Assembly (NCBI GenBank): GCA_030750975.1
Contig: JASMHC010000014.1
Span: 248,001 to 312,000 of the forward strand
DNA length: 64,000 nucleotides
From: Paracoccaceae bacterium
GTDB lineage: Bacteria > Pseudomonadota > Alphaproteobacteria > Rhodobacterales > Rhodobacteraceae
Direction: 5' to 3'
In this document: in pieces, positions 51,052-60,253 of the stretch
How the letters are laid out: every line of letters starts with the position of its first letter
Position numbering within the stretch: the stretch's first letter is position 1
The notes under the pieces: model-generated
The model's input: only the letters and a program-made list of their open reading frames with translations
Told to the model about the DNA's origin: nothing
Databases searched by the model: none
Translations under genes and position numbers: made by a program

Positions 51052-51477
51052 ATGGACGAAATTGACCGTAAAATCATCGCCGCGCTGGAACAAAACGCCC
51101 GCGCCTCAACCAGCGAGCTTGGGCGCAGGCTTGGCCTTGCCCGCACCACGGTTCAGTCACGGATCGAGCGGCTGGAAAGCACCGGCGCGATCCTTGGCTA
51201 TACGGTTCGGATCGGCCAAGGCGACCGGCGATTGCTGCGGGCAACCGTCCTGCTGTCCTACGAGCCGCAAACAGCGCCCTCGCTGCTGGCCCGCCTGAAC
51301 GCCCTGCCCGAGGTCCGCGCCGCCCGCACCACATCGGGCCGCTTTGACATGCTGGTCGAGGTCGCGGCCCATTCGACCGAAGAACTGGACCATATCCTTG
51401 ACCGGATCTGTTCAGCCAAGGGGGTGAAAAGCTCGGAAAGCCTGATCCATTTGTCAAACAAGATCGAGCGGGGTTAA
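51052..51477 (+). CDS. Lrp/AsnC-family regulator
   Basis: 141 residues: N-terminal HTH (DEIDRKIIAALEQNARASTS, then LGLARTTVQSRIERLESTGA) and C-terminal RAM/ligand domain (LLARLNALPEVRAARTTSGR). It is probably the local regulator of the divergent decarboxylase gene in response to lysine or ornithine. Confidence 0.9.
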   Translation: MDEIDRKIIAALEQNARASTSELGRRLGLARTTVQSRIERLESTGAILGYTVRIGQGDRRLLRATVLLSYEPQTAPSLLARLNALPEVRAARTTSGRFDMLVEVAAHSTEELDHILDRICSAKGVKSSESLIHLSNKIERG

Positions 51478-51579
51478 AACTTGGGGCGCGGCCCCATCAT
51501 CGCCCTTTCCTGCCTTCCCCTTCCCGCGCCAAACCGCTAAAGCGTCCCAGACAGATTTTTGACGCGGGAAAACGATCCG

Positions 51580-54500
51580 ATGGCGATGGAAAAGACCTTT
51601 GACGCGGCCAAGGCCGAGGGGCGGATTTACAAGGCTTGGGAAGACAGCGGCGCCTTTAAGGCAGGCGCAAACGCCAGCCGTAAGGAAACCTTTACCATCA
51701 TGATCCCGCCGCCCAACGTGACGGGGGCTTTGCATGTCGGGCATGCGTTCAACAACACGTTGCAGGATATCCTTGTGCGCTGGCACCGGATGCGCGGGTT
51801 CGACACGCTTTGGCAGCCGGGTCAGGATCATGCGGGCATCGCCACCCAGTTGCAGGTTGAAAAGAAGCTGAAAGAGGAAAGCAACCTGCGCCGCACGGAT
51901 ATGAGCCGTGATGAGTTCCTGTCGAAGGTCTGGGAATGGAAAGACCAATACGGCAACACGATCATCGAACAGCTTAAACGCCTTGGGTCCAGCTGCGACT
52001 GGTCGCGCAACGCTTTCACCATGTCCGGTGCGCCGAACGCACCTGCGGGGAATGAGGGCAACTTCCACGACGCCGTCATCAAAGTCTTTGTTGAAATGTA
52101 CAACAAAGGTCTGATCTATCGCGGCAAGCGATTGGTCAACTGGGACCCACATTTCGAGACCGCGATTTCGGATTTGGAAGTCGAGAATATCGAAACTCCC
52201 GGTCATATGTGGCACTTCAAGTACCCTTTGGCGGGCGGTGCGACATATGAGTATTTGGAGAAAGATGAAGACGGCAATGTGACTTTCCGCGAGGTGCGGG
52301 ATTACATCTCAATCGCCACCACGCGGCCTGAAACCATGTTGGGTGACGGTGCGGTGGCGGTGCATCCTTCTGACCAGCGCTATGCGCCCATCGTCGGCCA
52401 GCTTTGCGAAATTCCGGTTGGGCCGAAAGAGCATCGCCGCCTGATCCCGATCATCACCGACGAATACCCTGACCCCGATTTTGGCTCGGGCGCGGTGAAG
52501 ATCACCGGTGCGCATGACTTCAACGACTATCAGGTCGCCAAGCGCGGCGGTATTCCGATGTATCGCCTGATGGATACCAAAGGTGCGATGCGGGCCGATG
52601 GGGCGTCTTATGAGGACTGCGCGACCATCGCGATGGCCGTGGCCAAGGGCGAAAAGACCCTGACCGAGGCCGAGGCGGATGCGATCAACCTCGTACCGGA
52701 AGACCTGCGCGGGCTGGACCGGTTCGAGGCGCGGAAATTGGTGGTGGATCAGATTACGTCTGAGGGTTTGGCGGTGATGGTACCCGCCCCGGCCCCCGAG
52801 CCGGGGCCTCGCGAAGATGGTGAAGAGGCCCCGGATCAAGCCCGGGGCGCGGCGGACATGATCCCTTACGTCGAGAACAAACCGATCATGCAGCCTTTTG
52901 GGGACCGCTCGAAAGTGGTCATCGAACCGATGCTGACCGACCAGTGGTTTGTTCGAACTGATCGTTTTACCGGACCTGATGGTGTAGAGCGCGACTTCGC
53001 TGGCGATGCATTACGGGCAGTCCGTGACGGGCGGGTGAAGATCATGCCCGAAAGCGGTGAGAAGACCTATTACCACTGGCTGGAGAATATTGAGCCTTGG
53101 TGTATCTCGCGTCAGCTCTGGTGGGGGCACCAGATTCCGGTTTGGTATGGGCAGCCTGAAGGCGATGACAGAGAACTCATTCCCTTCTGTGGCTCAAACT
53201 TCGAAGAAATAGAGAGCCACGCTTTAGAATACTATTCAAATCACTATCAAAACGTTTCCTTGAAGGAGTACAGTCCCGACGAGCAAGTCACTGAGCCAGA
53301 TGAGTTCAAATACGAACCTTTTACAAAAGTGAACCCTGAAACCAACAGCGCCGAAATCTTTCTGATGCGCGACCCCGACGTTCTCGACACATGGTTCTCG
53401 TCGGGCCTCTGGCCCATCGGCACGCTGGGTTGGCCGAACTGGGATGAAAGCACCTCGAAATATTTCCCGACCGATGTGCTGGTCACGGGGCAGGACATCC
53501 TGTTCTTCTGGGTCGCCCGCATGATGATGATGCAGCTGGCCGTCGTCGATGAAATCCCCTTCCACACCGTCTATCTGCACGGGCTTGTCCGCGACGAGAA
53601 GGGCAAGAAGATGTCGAAAACCACCGGCAACGTCATCGACCCGCTGGTGATTATTGACGAATTCGGCGCCGACGCCTTGCGTTTCACCAACACGGCGATG
53701 GCCTCGATCGGCGGTGTGCTGAAACTGAGCACCGACCGGATCAAGGGCTACCGCAATTTCGGCACCAAACTGTGGAACGCCTTCAGCTTTGCCGATCACT
53801 ATCAGGTGCCATTTGCGCCCGAGAACACCCGCCCCGATGCACAGAACACGCTGAACAAATGGATCATCGGCGAGACCGCGAAGACGCTTGAGACCGTGGA
53901 TGAGGCGCTGAATGCCTATCGCTTCAACGATGCCGCACTGGCGCTTTACGCCTTCACCTGGGGCACCGTCTGCGACTGGTATGTCGAGCTGACCAAGCCG
54001 ATCCTGCAAGGCGACGACGCGAGCGCCAAGGCCGAGACCGAGCAAACCCTCGCTTGGGTTCTCGACCAGTGTCTGATCATGCTGCACCCGATCATGCCGT
54101 TCATCACCGAAGAGCTTTGGGGTATTTCGAACGCAGATCGTCCGAAAATGCTGATCCACGCCGACTGGCCAACCTATACCACCGATCTGGTGGATGCCGA
54201 TGCCGACCGCGAGATGAACTGGGTCATCACCCTGATCGAAAACGTCCGCTCGGTCCGTGCGCAGATGCATGTGCCCGCAGGTCTGCATGTGCCGTTGGTC
54301 GTGTCGTCGCTGGATGCCAATGGGCAAGCGGCTTGGGACAACAACGAAAGCATGATCAAACGGCTGGCGCGGGTGGATAGCCTGACGCAAGCGGCGGAAT
54401 TCCCCAAAGGCACCGCGACGATTGCCGTTGAGGGCGGCACATTCGGTCTGCCCTTGGCCGATATTATCGACGTAGACGCCGAGAAAGCGCGGCTTGAGAA

Positions 54501-54678
54501 ATCGCTGGGCAAGCTCGCCAAGGAATTGGGCGGGTTGCGCGGACGGCTGAACAACCCGAAATTCGTAGCCTCAGCCCCGGACGAGGTTGTCGCCGAAAGC
54601 CGCGAGCTTCTGACCCAGAAGGAAGAGGAAGAAGCGGCCCTGAAATCGGCCCTCGCACGGTTGGCGGAACTGGGTTAA
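51580..54678 (+). CDS. valS: valyl-tRNA synthetase
   Basis: Charges tRNA-Val and edits Thr. About 1032 residues: HIGH motif [15 protein letters not shown] (residue about 48), the CP1 editing domain ([17 protein letters not shown]), KMSKS as [13 protein letters not shown] (residue about 676), the anticodon-binding domain and the C-terminal coiled coil ([20 protein letters not shown]). The start MAMEKTFDA at 51580 is chosen; 51586 is possible. There are two oddities: a GC-rich palindromic insertion in frame at residues about 402-424, and an AT-richer segment at residues about 528-587 with different codon use. Confidence 0.96.
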   Translation: MAMEKTFDAAKAEGRIYKAWEDSGAFKAGANASRKETFTIMIPPPNVTGALHVGHAFNNTLQDILVRWHRMRGFDTLWQPGQDHAGIATQLQVEKKLKEESNLRRTDMSRDEFLSKVWEWKDQYGNTIIEQLKRLGSSCDWSRNAFTMSGAPNAPAGNEGNFHDAVIKVFVEMYNKGLIYRGKRLVNWDPHFETAISDLEVENIETPGHMWHFKYPLAGGATYEYLEKDEDGNVTFREVRDYISIATTRPETMLGDGAVAVHPSDQRYAPIVGQLCEIPVGPKEHRRLIPIITDEYPDPDFGSGAVKITGAHDFNDYQVAKRGGIPMYRLMDTKGAMRADGASYEDCATIAMAVAKGEKTLTEAEADAINLVPEDLRGLDRFEARKLVVDQITSEGLAVMVPAPAPEPGPREDGEEAPDQARGAADMIPYVENKPIMQPFGDRSKVVIEPMLTDQWFVRTDRFTGPDGVERDFAGDALRAVRDGRVKIMPESGEKTYYHWLENIEPWCISRQLWWGHQIPVWYGQPEGDDRELIPFCGSNFEEIESHALEYYSNHYQNVSLKEYSPDEQVTEPDEFKYEPFTKVNPETNSAEIFLMRDPDVLDTWFSSGLWPIGTLGWPNWDESTSKYFPTDVLVTGQDILFFWVARMMMMQLAVVDEIPFHTVYLHGLVRDEKGKKMSKTTGNVIDPLVIIDEFGADALRFTNTAMASIGGVLKLSTDRIKGYRNFGTKLWNAFSFADHYQVPFAPENTRPDAQNTLNKWIIGETAKTLETVDEALNAYRFNDAALALYAFTWGTVCDWYVELTKPILQGDDASAKAETEQTLAWVLDQCLIMLHPIMPFITEELWGISNADRPKMLIHADWPTYTTDLVDADADREMNWVITLIENVRSVRAQMHVPAGLHVPLVVSSLDANGQAAWDNNESMIKRLARVDSLTQAAEFPKGTATIAVEGGTFGLPLADIIDVDAEKARLEKSLGKLAKELGGLRGRLNNPKFVASAPDEVVAESRELLTQKEEEEAALKSALARLAELG
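52785..52850. repeat. GC-rich palindromic element inside the valS reading frame
   Basis: Stems CCGGGGCCTC / GAGGCCCCGG (52801-52810 and 52825-52834) are flanked by CCCCGGC...GCCGGGG and GCCCCGG...CCCGGGGC. It encodes [20 protein letters not shown], a low-complexity Pro/Glu loop not expected in ValS. It looks like a REP-type sequence that became coding. Confidence 0.65.
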
Positions 54679-54681
54679 CCC

Positions 54682-54709
54682 TGTCATCCGCGCGAAAGCG
54701 GGGATGACA
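54682..54709 (+). terminator. terminator after valS
   Basis: Stem TGTCATCC / GGATGACA with an inner CGC-GAAA-GCG hairpin, followed by TTTTG, 4 bases after the valS stop. The TGTCATCCCCGC-type sequence also resembles a widely dispersed intergenic repeat. Confidence 0.8.
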
Positions 54710-54754
54710 TTTTGAATATTTTAGGCGTTTCAATTTATTGATACGTTTCACCCC

Positions 54755-55087
54755 ATGCTGCGCAACCTTCGACAACTTATCGAACGCCAGATCCTGAAAG
54801 CCAAACACGAGGGTCAATTGGACGGGCTCGAAGGCGAAGGCGAACCTTTGCCGGATCGTTCGGGCGAGGCTTATGTTGATCCCGCCGAAGCCGCCGCGAT
54901 GCGCATGATGGCCGAGGCCGGGGCCGTGCCGGAAGAATTCAAGCTGAAAGCGGCATTGGACGAGACGCGAAAGGCGTGGCAGGCGGCAGAAGACAAGACC
55001 GAGAAAAAGCGCCTGATGGCGAAAATCGCCGATCTGTCACTGAAGTACGAAACCGCACGGGAATCGCGGAAGAAATTCATGCGCTGA
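54755..55087 (+). CDS. DUF1992 (DnaJ-C28-like) protein
   Basis: 110 residues: LRQLIERQILKAKHEGQLDG and LEGEGEPLPD are the DUF1992 hallmark, as in YhdN and human DNAJC28; the C-terminus is a charged helix. There is no J domain. The start lies just after a partial copy of the GCGTTTC palindrome (54722-54752). The role is unknown. Confidence 0.85.
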   Translation: MLRNLRQLIERQILKAKHEGQLDGLEGEGEPLPDRSGEAYVDPAEAAAMRMMAEAGAVPEEFKLKAALDETRKAWQAAEDKTEKKRLMAKIADLSLKYETARESRKKFMR

Positions 55088-55462
55088 CCGACCGCAGGGT
55101 TGGCGGGGCGGCGTCCTTGCACCCGCGCGGGTTCCCACCGCACGGTGGGCAAACCGCGCCTTAACAACTGACATCGTACAACCTTTCCCGCATGCACATC
55201 GTGAGAACCGTTGATCCGTAGCTAGCGAAAGCAAGGATGTGAAGGATCAGCCAGACCACCGCAGAATTCGACAGGTGCGTCGGGGCGAAGCCTTGATGTA
55301 TTGGCAGGACAAGCACGACCAACCGGCGGGCCCGCCACCTTATACGATCAGAATAAAAGCGAACGACCCTGCCGAGAAGCGCCTCGGGCGGGGTGTTCGT
55401 GATGGGTGGAAACCACCCATCCTACGGGTGCATGTAGGATGGGTGCTCTGCACCCATCACCG
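55088..55462. other. 375-bp intergenic region without a supported gene
   Basis: It lies between DUF1992 (rightward) and the crotonase gene (leftward). Open frames here lack ribosome sites and conserved features. The right end (55401-55460) is a double palindrome. The GGGCAAACCGCGCC region near 55147 and the GCCGAGAAGCGCCTCGGGCGGGG region near 55373 give weak stems. Confidence 0.6.
55401..55460. repeat. twin palindrome GATGGGTG / GTAGGATGGGTG
   Basis: GATGGGTG-GAAA-CCACCCATC is followed by CTAC...GTAG and GATGGGTG-CTCTG-CACCCATC, two hairpins that also pair with each other. It ends 3 bases before the crotonase stop and can act as its terminator. The design equals that of 58980-59044. Confidence 0.7.
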
Positions 55463-56251
55463 TCACTCAAATTTCGCTGCGCGTTTCTGCAAATTCGCCG
55501 CGATCTGTTCGCGCTGATCCGCGTTGCCGATCAACGCCGTTTGCTCGCGGCTTTCCTCAAGCAGGATCTCGGCAGCGGTCACGCCGCTTTCCGCGATGGT
55601 CATCAGGCGTTTCGCCGCGCGGATGGCCGACGGGCTTTTGCCCGCGATGACCTGCGCCATGCCCATGGCGGCCTCGAACGGGTTGTCGGCCAGTTCCGTC
55701 ACCAGCCCGTAAGCCAGCGCCTTGTCGGCGCCGATTTTCTCGGCCGTGTAAACCATCCGCCGCATCACGTCCGAGCGAACCAGTTGCGGTAAAAACACCA
55801 TCCCGCTCATATCCGGCACGAGGCCCCATTTCATCTCCATCACCGCCAGTTGGGTTTCGGGATGGGCAAAGCGCATATCCGCCCCAAGCGCCAGTTGCAG
55901 CCCCGCCCCGAAGACCGAGCCATGCAAGGCGGCAATCACCGGCACCGGAACCTTGCGCCAGATCAGCGCCACCTCTTGAAACAGGTTTGCTTCGCCATGG
56001 GTGCGCGGCATCACCAGATCATGCGGATCGCTTGCGGCAAATTTGGCGAAATTCATCACATCAAGACCGGCGCAAAAGGCCCGGCCCTCGCCCGACAGCA
56101 CGACGGCCCTTACAGACCTATCGTCTTTCAATTCCGAACCGGCGGCCACGATGGCCTCGGCCATCTCCATATCGACGGCGTTCATCTTGTCCCCGCGGGT
56201 CAGGGTGATATGGGCAATGTGGTCTTTGATCTCAACGGTTACGCGGGTCAT
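55463..56251 (-). CDS. enoyl-CoA hydratase/isomerase family protein (crotonase)
   Basis: 262 residues; the oxyanion-hole motifs are visible as AVVLSGEGRAFCAGLDVMNF and HGSVFGAGLQLALGADMRFA. Of the two catalytic Glu, one lies in the region TQLAVMEMKWGLVPD, and the other position is less clear, so hydratase versus isomerase activity is open. It is divergent from the aminotransferase gene. Confidence 0.88.
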   Translation of the reverse strand: MTRVTVEIKDHIAHITLTRGDKMNAVDMEMAEAIVAAGSELKDDRSVRAVVLSGEGRAFCAGLDVMNFAKFAASDPHDLVMPRTHGEANLFQEVALIWRKVPVPVIAALHGSVFGAGLQLALGADMRFAHPETQLAVMEMKWGLVPDMSGMVFLPQLVRSDVMRRMVYTAEKIGADKALAYGLVTELADNPFEAAMGMAQVIAGKSPSAIRAAKRLMTIAESGVTAAEILLEESREQTALIGNADQREQIAANLQKRAAKFE

Positions 56252-56361
56252 GGTCTGGCTCCTTGTTCAGCGCGATTATCCGCGATTTCGCTTGCCGTGC
56301 CACCCCTACGTCACGGCAGGCAAAGCTTGCCCGTGCCTTGGCCATTTGTTTATCTGCGGAT

Positions 56362-57468
56362 ATGACCGGACCCAGATACACCCCGCTTGTCGACAGCCTG
56401 CCCTCAACCGTGCCCTTCGTCGGACCCGAAGTGCAGGAACGCGCCCGGGGCGGCGCGTTTACCGCGCGCATCGGCGCGAATGAAAACGTCTTTGGACCGT
56501 CGCCCAAGGCAATCGAGGCCATGCGCAATGCCGATCCCGGCATTTGGATGTATGCCGACCCGACCAATTTTGACCTGATCAACGCGCTGGCCGCGCATCA
56601 CGGGGTCGCCCCGGAAAATGTGATGGTGGGCGAAGGGATTGACGGGATGCTGGGCTATCTGTGCCGGATGCTGCTGGAACCGGGCGATGCGGTTGTTACC
56701 TCGGACGGGGCCTATCCGACGTTCAATTTCCACGTCGCAGGGTTTGGCGGCGTGCTGCACAAGGTGCCCTACAAGGGCGATCACGAAGACCCCGAGGCCC
56801 TGTTTGCCAAGGCCGCCGAAGTGGATGCCAAGCTGGTCTATCTGGCCAATCCCGACAATCCGATGGGCACATGGCATGACGGGGACACAATTGCCAAAGC
56901 GATGGATCACCTTCCGCAGGGCAGTCTTTTTGTGCTCGACGAAGCCTATATCGAATTCGCCCCCGAAAGCGCAGCCGCGCCGATCACGATCAACGATCCC
57001 CGCGTGATCCGCTTTCGGACCTTCTCGAAAGCCTATGGCATGGCGGGTGCCCGCGTCGGCTATGCGCTGGCCGCCGCGCCGCTGATTGATGCGTTCAACA
57101 AGATCCGCAACCATTTCGGCATGAACCGCGCGGCCCAGATCGGCGCTCTGGCGGCCTTGCAGGATCAGACCTATCTTGGGCTAACCGTCGCCAAGGTCGC
57201 CGCCGCCCGCGACAGGATCGACCGGATTGCCCGGGCCAACGGTCTGACCACCCTGCCTTCGGCCACCAATTTCGTGGCAATCGACTGTGGCCGGGATGGC
57301 GATTTCGCCCGCAAGGTGCTGGCCAACCTGATCGAGGCCGGAATTTTCGTGCGCATGCCCTTCGTCGCCCCGCAAGATCGCTGCATCCGCGTCAGCTGCG
57401 GACGGCCTAAGGATCTGGCCGCCTTCGAAGCAGCCCTGCCCGAGGCTTTGGCGAAGGCGCGGGGTTAG
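56362..57468 (+). CDS. HisC-like PLP aminotransferase
   Basis: A 368-residue fold-type I aminotransferase related to histidinol-phosphate aminotransferase. Motifs: ANENVFGPSPKAIEAM (substrate loop), YLANPDNPMGTWH (PLP Asp/Asn), VLDEAYIEFAP and the PLP Lys in FRTFSKAYGMAGARVGYA; the Arg in IRVSCGRPKDL binds the substrate carboxylate. Without his or aro genes nearby it may be an aromatic/general aminotransferase. The start at 56362 (MTGPRYTPL) is preferred over an upstream ATG at 56263. Confidence 0.88.
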   Translation: MTGPRYTPLVDSLPSTVPFVGPEVQERARGGAFTARIGANENVFGPSPKAIEAMRNADPGIWMYADPTNFDLINALAAHHGVAPENVMVGEGIDGMLGYLCRMLLEPGDAVVTSDGAYPTFNFHVAGFGGVLHKVPYKGDHEDPEALFAKAAEVDAKLVYLANPDNPMGTWHDGDTIAKAMDHLPQGSLFVLDEAYIEFAPESAAAPITINDPRVIRFRTFSKAYGMAGARVGYALAAAPLIDAFNKIRNHFGMNRAAQIGALAALQDQTYLGLTVAKVAAARDRIDRIARANGLTTLPSATNFVAIDCGRDGDFARKVLANLIEAGIFVRMPFVAPQDRCIRVSCGRPKDLAAFEAALPEALAKARG

Positions 57469-57471
57469 ACG

Positions 57472-58164
57472 CTAGCTGCCTTTACCGTAGCCGCGCACCA
57501 GCTTTTCTGGATCGGTGCCGCTGAAATACCGCATCAGGGTGAGGAAGTTCGTCAGGCTGCGGCGCAGCCAGCCGTCTTTCCGGTAACGATCCGCCGAGGT
57601 CGTGATCACCGCCGGCAATGACACCAGCCGCCCCTTGAGGCGACGCGCCAGGGCGACATCCTCCATCAGCGGGATGTCGTCATAACCGCCAATCGCGTCA
57701 TAAAGGCTGCGCCGGATCAGCAGCCCCTGATCGCCGTAGGGCAAGCCAAACACCCGCGCCCGCCAGTTTGCCCAGCCCGCAACCATGCGCGGTGCAATGC
57801 CCTTTGCACGAAAGCGCAGGCGGAAATAACCGGCCTGATCCGACCCTTGGGCCAGGTGGTCTAAAACAACTTGCGCCCAGCCTTCGGCAAACACGGAATC
57901 CGCGTGCAGCACCAACAGCCATTCGCCCCCGGCCATTGCGCAGCCGCGCCGCAATTGCCCCCCGCGCGAGGCCGCGCCGCTGACACGCTCGGCCCCCGCC
58001 ATTTCGGCCAGTTCCAAGGTGCCGTCACGCGATCCGCCATCCGAGACGATGACCTCGCGTATCTGCCCAAGGGCCAGCCCTTCGCCCAGCGATCCCAAAC
58101 AAGGGCCGAGCGCCGCTTCGGCATTCAGCGTGGGTATGACAACGGAAATCAAGGCGCGGGCCAA
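57472..58164 (-). CDS. family 2 glycosyltransferase (TIGR04283-like)
   Basis: 230 residues with a GT-A fold start ALISVVIPTLNAEAALGPCL and the metal-binding part WLLVLHADSVFAEGW (DxD-like HAD). There are no membrane helices. The start codon is a TTG. It is convergent with the aminotransferase gene (3 bases apart) and divergent from ygfZ. The donor and acceptor are unknown. Confidence 0.83.
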   Translation of the reverse strand: MARALISVVIPTLNAEAALGPCLGSLGEGLALGQIREVIVSDGGSRDGTLELAEMAGAERVSGAASRGGQLRRGCAMAGGEWLLVLHADSVFAEGWAQVVLDHLAQGSDQAGYFRLRFRAKGIAPRMVAGWANWRARVFGLPYGDQGLLIRRSLYDAIGGYDDIPLMEDVALARRLKGRLVSLPAVITTSADRYRKDGWLRRSLTNFLTLMRYFSGTDPEKLVRGYGKGS

Positions 58165-58229
58165 ACCTATCCCCTGTTACGACGGTCCATAGATGCTATA
58201 TGACAGTTGAGCGACGAATGGGGAAGCAG

Positions 58230-58973
58230 ATGGGCGAAGCGGCAAATGACAGGTCAATCCTTCGGATCACCGGCGCGGATCGTGTCGGGTTTTTGCAAGG
58301 TCTGGTCAGCAATGATGTGAACGGGCTGTCGGGCGGGCTGGTCTATGCGGCTCTGCTGACACCGCAGGGCAAATATCTGGCGGATTTCTTTCTGGTGCCC
58401 GATGACGATGCTGTGCTGATCGACGTGCATCGCGATCTGGCAGAGGGTCTGCTTCGGCGTTTGACCATGTACAAGCTGCGGGCTGCGGTGCAGATCGAAT
58501 TGGTGGACATACCGGTCAGCCGCGGGCTGGACACTCCGCCCGAAGGGGCCTTTGCCGATCCGCGCCACCCGGCGCTTGGCTGGCGGGCCTATGGGGTTAA
58601 GGGCGGTGCGGCCAAAGTGGATTGGGACGCCATTCGGGTGGAACACCTGATCCCCGAAACCGGTATCGAACTGCATGAGGACAGTTATATTCTGGAATGC
58701 GGGTTCGAACGGCTGCACGGCGTGGATTTCCGCAAAGGCTGTTTCGTGGGGCAGGAAATTGTCGCGCGGATGAAGCACAAGACCGAATTGCGCAAAGGCC
58801 TTGTGCATGTGCTGCTGAACGGGCCGGTGGCGTCAGGTGCCGAGATCACCTCGGGCGGCAAGCCTGCGGGGGTCGTGCATACGGTGGCCGGAACGGCGGC
58901 GATTGCCTATCTGCGTCTGGATCGCGCAGGGCCGGAAATGGAGGCTGGCGGGGTGAAACTGGCTTTGGCGTAA
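58230..58973 (+). CDS. ygfZ: folate-binding protein YgfZ/GcvT family
   Basis: About 247 residues; supports iron-sulphur enzyme maturation (IBA57 relatives). The signature KGCFVGQEIVARMKHK (K-G-C-x-x-G-Q-E) is complete, with the N-terminal FLQGLVSNDVNGL. ATGs at 58200, 58218 and 58230 compete; 58230 is taken because GGGGAAG lies at a suitable distance. A bidirectional palindrome follows the stop. Confidence 0.9.
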   Translation: MGEAANDRSILRITGADRVGFLQGLVSNDVNGLSGGLVYAALLTPQGKYLADFFLVPDDDAVLIDVHRDLAEGLLRRLTMYKLRAAVQIELVDIPVSRGLDTPPEGAFADPRHPALGWRAYGVKGGAAKVDWDAIRVEHLIPETGIELHEDSYILECGFERLHGVDFRKGCFVGQEIVARMKHKTELRKGLVHVLLNGPVASGAEITSGGKPAGVVHTVAGTAAIAYLRLDRAGPEMEAGGVKLALA

Positions 58974-58979
58974 TGCGCC

Positions 58980-59044
58980 GTAGGGTGCGTGATTTCACGC
59001 ACCAACCGCCCGACAAAAAAGGTGCGTGAGATCACGCACCCTAC
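58980..59044. terminator. bidirectional terminator / nested palindrome between ygfZ and efp
   Basis: 24-bp arms GTAGGGTGCGTGATTTCACG... and its inverse (59021-59044, one mismatch) flank a 17-base centre with a run of six A. Each arm is itself palindromic (GTGCGTGA-TTTCACGCAC). It lies between convergent genes. The same core occurs between atpB and atpE. Confidence 0.8.
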
Positions 59045-59066
59045 GGGTTTTGCAGAAAGCGTGGGA

Positions 59067-59630
59067 TCAGGCCCGCTCGGAATATTCCATCGTCTCGGTA
59101 TTGACCACGATCGCTTCGCCCTGACCGACAAATGGCGGCACCATCACGCGCACGCCATTATCCAGCAGCGCCGGCTTAAAGCTGTTCGCTGCGGTCTGGC
59201 CCTTCACAACCGGCTCGGTTTCTTCGATCACGCAGGTCACTTTCTGCGGCAGGGTCGCGTTCAGCGCCTCGCTTTCGTAGAATTCGACCACGATGGTCAT
59301 GCCATCCTGCAAGAAGGGGCGGCGTTCGCCCAGAAGATCCGACGAAATCTGGTTTTGCTCGTAGGTTTCGGTATCCATGAAGATCAGCTGACCGTCATCT
59401 TCATACAGAAACTGCTGGTCCTTCTGTTCGAGCCGCACACGTTCCACCTTATCCGCCGAGCGGAACCGTTCATTCAGTTTCGAACCGTTGCGCAGGTTCT
59501 TCAGCTCGACCTGAGCGAAAGCACCGCCCTTGCCGGGCTTCACATGGTCAACCTTGACCGCGGCCCACAGACCGTCATTGTGTTCCAGCACGTTGCCGGG
59601 GCGAATTTCGTTTCCGTTGATTTTGGGCAT
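59067..59630 (-). CDS. efp: elongation factor P
   Basis: Rescues ribosomes at polyproline. 187 residues in three OB-type domains; [20 protein letters not shown] is the start and Lys34 lies at the tip of the loop [10 protein letters not shown], the position that is beta-lysylated in EpmA/EpmB organisms. The ATG at 59630 is canonical. It is divergent from the DUF6280 gene. Confidence 0.97.
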   Translation of the reverse strand: MPKINGNEIRPGNVLEHNDGLWAAVKVDHVKPGKGGAFAQVELKNLRNGSKLNERFRSADKVERVRLEQKDQQFLYEDDGQLIFMDTETYEQNQISSDLLGERRPFLQDGMTIVVEFYESEALNATLPQKVTCVIEETEPVVKGQTAANSFKPALLDNGVRVMVPPFVGQGEAIVVNTETMEYSERA

Positions 59631-59832
59631 GAAAATATCCCTAACTGCTGTTGCACGATGATTGTGCGCCCCTATATCGGGCCTGTTGGGGGTTGGCAAG
59701 TAAACGGCAAGCATGCGCAGCTATGCGCCACACGCATGGCTGATATTCCAAAACAGGGCAGCCGAATCGCCACAAATCTGTCATAAACACCCTCACGCCG
59801 AAAAGACAAGAGCAAGAACAAAGGACGACGAG

Positions 59833-60150
59833 ATGAGAGATTTCGTTGACGGCACTGCCTTTAACAATGAACAGGGCAATCGTGCACGTAAACTGTTTGC
59901 AGCCGTTGTGTTGGCTGCGTTGGACGACGCAATTGCGGACGACAAGAAATATGGCAACGGGCCGGAACAGATCGCCCGCTGGGCGCGTTCGCGTGACGGA
60001 CGCGAAGTGCTGACCTGTGCCGGAATCGATCCCAATGAACGGGTTGTCTCGGGTCTGATGGAATTTGTCTCCAAAGGTGTCCGCACCTCGGTCGCGCTGT
60101 CGCGCGAAGAAAGCGAACGCCGCAATGCGGCCCGTGCCGAAGCGGCATAA
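59833..60150 (+). CDS. DUF6280 family protein
   Basis: 105 residues, all helical: NNEQGNRARKLFAAVVLAAL, then a Lys/Asn/Gly turn and ARWARSRDGREVLTCAGIDP. I recognise it as a small conserved Rhodobacterales family of unknown function. The start MRDFVDGTAF is preceded by GGACGACGAG; the frame from 59713 lies across the efp leader and is rejected. A strong terminator follows. Confidence 0.8.
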   Translation: MRDFVDGTAFNNEQGNRARKLFAAVVLAALDDAIADDKKYGNGPEQIARWARSRDGREVLTCAGIDPNERVVSGLMEFVSKGVRTSVALSREESERRNAARAEAA

Positions 60151-60171
60151 ACCCCGCTTTGTGCTTCACGA

Positions 60172-60203
60172 AAAAAGGCGCTCCTTTTCAGGTGCGCCTT
60201 TTT
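60172..60203. terminator. terminator after the DUF6280 gene
   Basis: Perfect stem AAAAAGGCGC / GCGCCTTTTT with a 12-base loop and flanking A and T runs; it can also serve the convergent PopZ-like gene. Confidence 0.9.
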
Positions 60204-60253
60204 CTTTTGGAACCGCGCCCACCAAATAAAGGGAACGCAGGCTTGGCCTTGGT

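Noticed and set aside
54722-54752. short GGCGTTTCAATTTATTGATACGTTTC stretch before the DUF1992 gene
   Set aside because: Only about 30 bp and lacking the family centre; perhaps a remnant of the palindrome family, but not supported.
55239-55517. 92-codon plus-strand frame before the crotonase gene
   Set aside because: No ribosome site, no recognisable domain, and it runs through a palindromic repeat into the antisense of crotonase.
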